A DNA stretch of 64,000 nt, taken from contig NZ_JAQBOC010000084.1 of the NCBI RefSeq assembly GCF_028288225.1, forward strand, positions 1 to 64,000, read 5' to 3'. Each line of letters opens with the position of its first letter. The first letter of the stretch is position 1. A model generated the notes under the pieces. It saw only the letters and a program-made list of their open reading frames with translations, ran no database searches and was not told the origin of the DNA. Source of the DNA: Mucilaginibacter sp. (GTDB taxonomy: Bacteria > Bacteroidota > Bacteroidia > Sphingobacteriales > Sphingobacteriaceae). The translations under genes and the position numbers were made by a program. This document shows, piece after piece, positions 61,850-64,000 of the stretch.

Positions 61850-62102
61850 GTGCCCTGATGTGTCAAAGTTATTAAAATGGTGATTGCTGCATATATGGGA
61901 GTGATTGCCGCATATCCGCCGAAAACGATTATGGTTAATATTACATATAAGCAACTGCCGCAGCCGGTAAGCGCTGTTATTTATTAATTATTAACACTAC
62001 ATAATGATGAAAAGCGCGCCTACATAGCATAACATCAATGCATTGTAAAAATAAATAAAGCTTACAGACCCACGCTAAGCTATTACAAAATACTTAAATA
62101 AT
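61850..62102. other. susC upstream region
   Basis: Apart from the direct repeats at 61880-61915 no gene is seen. No exact TAnnTTTG lies between the repeats and the susC start, so the promoter is not assigned. Confidence 0.45.
61880..61915 (+). promoter_or_regulatory. two 15-bp direct repeats spaced 21 bp, candidate AraC operator
   Basis: GTGATTGCTGCATAT (61880-61894) and GTGATTGCCGCATAT (61901-61915) differ at one base. Their starts are 21 bp apart, two helical turns, the classic spacing of AraC-family half sites. They lie between the AraC gene and susC. Confidence 0.65.
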
Positions 62103-64000
62103 ATGAAAAAAAAATACTTGTCATATGCTTGCTCTTGTTGGCCGGGTTTTCCGTAGCAATAGCACAAAGCAAAAAAATTACCGGTAAAGTTACCGGCGAC
62201 GATGGATTTCCGCTACCTGCAGTTTCTGTAAGGTTAGAAACAACTAACCAGGGTGTATTAACAAATAACGATGGCGATTATGAAATTACGGCCAGTCCCG
62301 GACAGGTGCTTTCATTTTCCTATATCGGGTACACAACTTTTAAATTAACAATTGGCGCAGACAATATCTATAATATAAAACTTGTAACCGATACCCATTT
62401 ACTTACCGAGGTTGTTGTAAAGGACAGCTATGGGTCATTGGCTAAAAAAGCATATACCGGTGCAGCATCTGTTGTTAACGGGCGTCAAAACGAAAATAAG
62501 CCCTTTACATCGCCTATAGAGTCATTACAGGGTGAGGTTGCTGGCTTAAATATAACATCAAATTCGGGCCAACCAGGTGCTGATGTACAGGTGCGTTTGC
62601 GGGGCGTTGGATCAATAGGAGCCGGCTCAAACCCGCTTTATGTAATTGATGGAGCCATTATAAACTCGGGAGATCTGTCGTCCCTTACTACATCAACAAG
62701 CGTGCTTGCAGGGATTAATCAGGATGATATTGATAACATTACAGTGCTTAAAGATGCTGCGGCAACAGCCATTTATGGTTCGCGGGGCTCAAATGGTGTA
62801 ATTGTAATAAACACCAAAAAAGGAAAGAACGGTAAAACCCAAATCCGTTTTGATACAGAAATAGGGCGTACAAACAACCTGCCCCAACGCGAAGACGGCA
62901 AGCCATTAACAGGGCCCCAGTTTAAAGAAATATTTATTGAGGGTTTGAAAAACTATGGATATGACGATGATGCAATTGCTTCCGTATCACAAAGTTATGG
63001 TTTGAATGGCCGCTATAACAACTGGTATGACATTGTAACCCGGAATGGCAGTCAGCAGCAATACAATTTATCAGTATCAGGCGGCAACGATAATACCCGC
63101 GTTTTTGCATCAGGCGGATATTTTAAACAAGAAGCCACTACTATAGGCTCAAAACTTAAAAGGATAAACGGCTTGCTGAATATTGATCATAACATCAGTA
63201 AACGTGTTACGCTTAACTTCAACATAAACGCGTCAAACATTATCCAAAATACACCAACAAATGGCGGAGCATTTGCTAACCCCGTTTTAGCGGCTTATTT
63301 TTTACGCCCATTCCAGCTGGCACGTAATGATGATGGCTCTGTTAATTCCAAAACTTCGGGTGCCACCAATTTCTCAAGTACATTTAACCCTTTGTGGCTG
63401 GTAGCCAATGATAGGAACCAGGCAAATATTACCAGGATACTGGGTACAGGCTCGGTGAAATGGAACATTTGGGACGAACTTAATTTTACCTCATTTGCCA
63501 GTATTGATTATGACGCTTTAGAGGAAAATATATACAATAACCCAATACAGGGGGATGGCGTATCAAGCGGCGGCACTGCCTATGATAACTATACCCGTTA
63601 TTTTAATTTCATTACCCGCAACCAGCTGGACTATAAGTACAAAATTGGCGGCAGTGAAGATTTTACCATTAATGCAACAGTAGGGTATGAGGCACAAAAA
63701 AACCAGGCGTACTTTTTGGTAACCAATTCAAATGGCTTCCCGGTTTCACAGCCTACGCTTATTACGTCTATCAACGCATCAGTTCCAATCCAGGCGCAAG
63801 CCAGCTTTGGCAATTATACTTTTGATGCCATTTATTCAAGGGCCAGCATAAACTTTAAAAATAAATATGTGCTTAGCGCAACCTACAGGCGCGATGGTTC
63901 ATCGGTATTTGGCAGCAGCAGCCGTTATGGCAATTTTTACTCAATAGGCGGTACCTGGAACTTAGATGAGGAAGATTTCTTCAGAAAACAGAATATTTTT
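62103..64000 (+). CDS. SusC/RagA TonB-linked outer-membrane receptor, 3'-incomplete, with frameshift in an A9 tract
   Basis: From about 62114 an open frame runs to the window end: signal peptide (VICLLLLAGFSVAIAQS), CarboxypepD_reg-like domain (ITGKVTGDDGFPLPAVSVRL), TonB plug (GEVAGLNITSNSGQPGADVQ, VLKDAAATAIYGSRGSNGVI) and the start of the barrel. The only ATG (62103) is followed by nine A's and reads out of frame, stopping after 17 codons. Ten A's would give MKKKILVICLLLL and restore the whole protein. Either the assembly lacks one A or expression depends on slippage. A susD partner would be expected beyond the window. The substrate is probably an oligosaccharide. Confidence 0.85.

Noticed and set aside
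1..64000. CRISPR array, prophage block, insertion sequences, rRNA operon
   Set aside because: The tandem repeats lack unique spacers of constant length. No transposase, structural phage genes or rRNA sequence was seen; the lone amidase is not enough for a prophage.

Overview
The window reads as a chromosomal segment of a Bacteroidota bacterium, most likely Sphingobacteriaceae (Mucilaginibacter/Pedobacter type). Grounds: a short (285-residue) primary-type sigma factor, Bacteroidota -7 boxes of the form TAnnTTTG, almost no Shine-Dalgarno sequences, a SusC/RagA receptor, DUF3822 next to rsmD, a stand-alone bacterial RRM protein, and a propeller-type sensor kinase. The genus is inferred, not proven.

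Layout. 1-2.6 kb: a small haem-c-type protein, then a divergent HxlR regulator/quinone-oxidoreductase pair followed by a monooxygenase. 3.0-8.9 kb: a complete tripartite RND efflux operon (adaptor, pump, TolC) followed by a frameshifted TetR regulator. 8.9-10.1 kb: a secreted TlpA-like thioredoxin protein. 10.6-17.7 kb: a second, unrelated tripartite RND efflux operon plus a HAD phosphatase, lying exactly between an intact tRNA-Lys(CTT) gene and a 48-bp copy of its 3' end; this looks like a decayed tRNA-integrated island. 17.8-22.2 kb: housekeeping genes (YbiT-type ABC-F, SRPBCC, pyrE, NUDIX, coaD). 22.3-27.7 kb: a four-gene operon resembling the decaprenyl-phospho-arabinose pathway of actinobacteria (UbiA-type phosphoribosyltransferase, DprE1-like, DprE2-like, HAD-IB phosphatase), convergent with a GT-C-like membrane protein. 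27.8-30.4 kb: rsmD, DUF3822, acyltransferase-3. 30.6-39.7 kb: RecD-like helicase, a CDF metal transporter, a tiny stress-type membrane protein, an FAD oxidoreductase, an FMN reductase behind a perfect palindrome, a DUF4397 lipoprotein, a DUF892 ferritin-like protein, an M28 peptidase and DUF2238. 39.9-49.5 kb: small membrane proteins, two DHA2 MFS exporters, an IlvD/Edd sugar-acid dehydratase with an SDR, a sigma-70 factor, a cold-shock protein, DUF92 and Dabb proteins. 49.6-55.7 kb: an outer-membrane barrel protein, a second CDF transporter, a phage-type amidase with a small membrane partner, an RRM protein and a CHC2 zinc-finger protein. 55.9-64 kb: an NTF2-like protein, a propeller histidine kinase with its LuxR-type regulator, a VOC/AraC pair, and the start of a SusC receptor that runs off the window.

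The most notable regulatory structure is at the right end. The kinase operon and the VOC-AraC operon share a CCCTAnnAGGGTGAT box at the same distance from their -7 elements. Between araC and susC lie two near-identical 15-bp direct repeats spaced exactly 21 bp, as expected for an AraC-family operator. The susC start is interrupted by an A9 tract that puts the signal peptide out of frame. Many intergenic regions carry long inverted repeats whose arms are degenerate 8-9-bp tandem repeats (AGTCAAGA-like).
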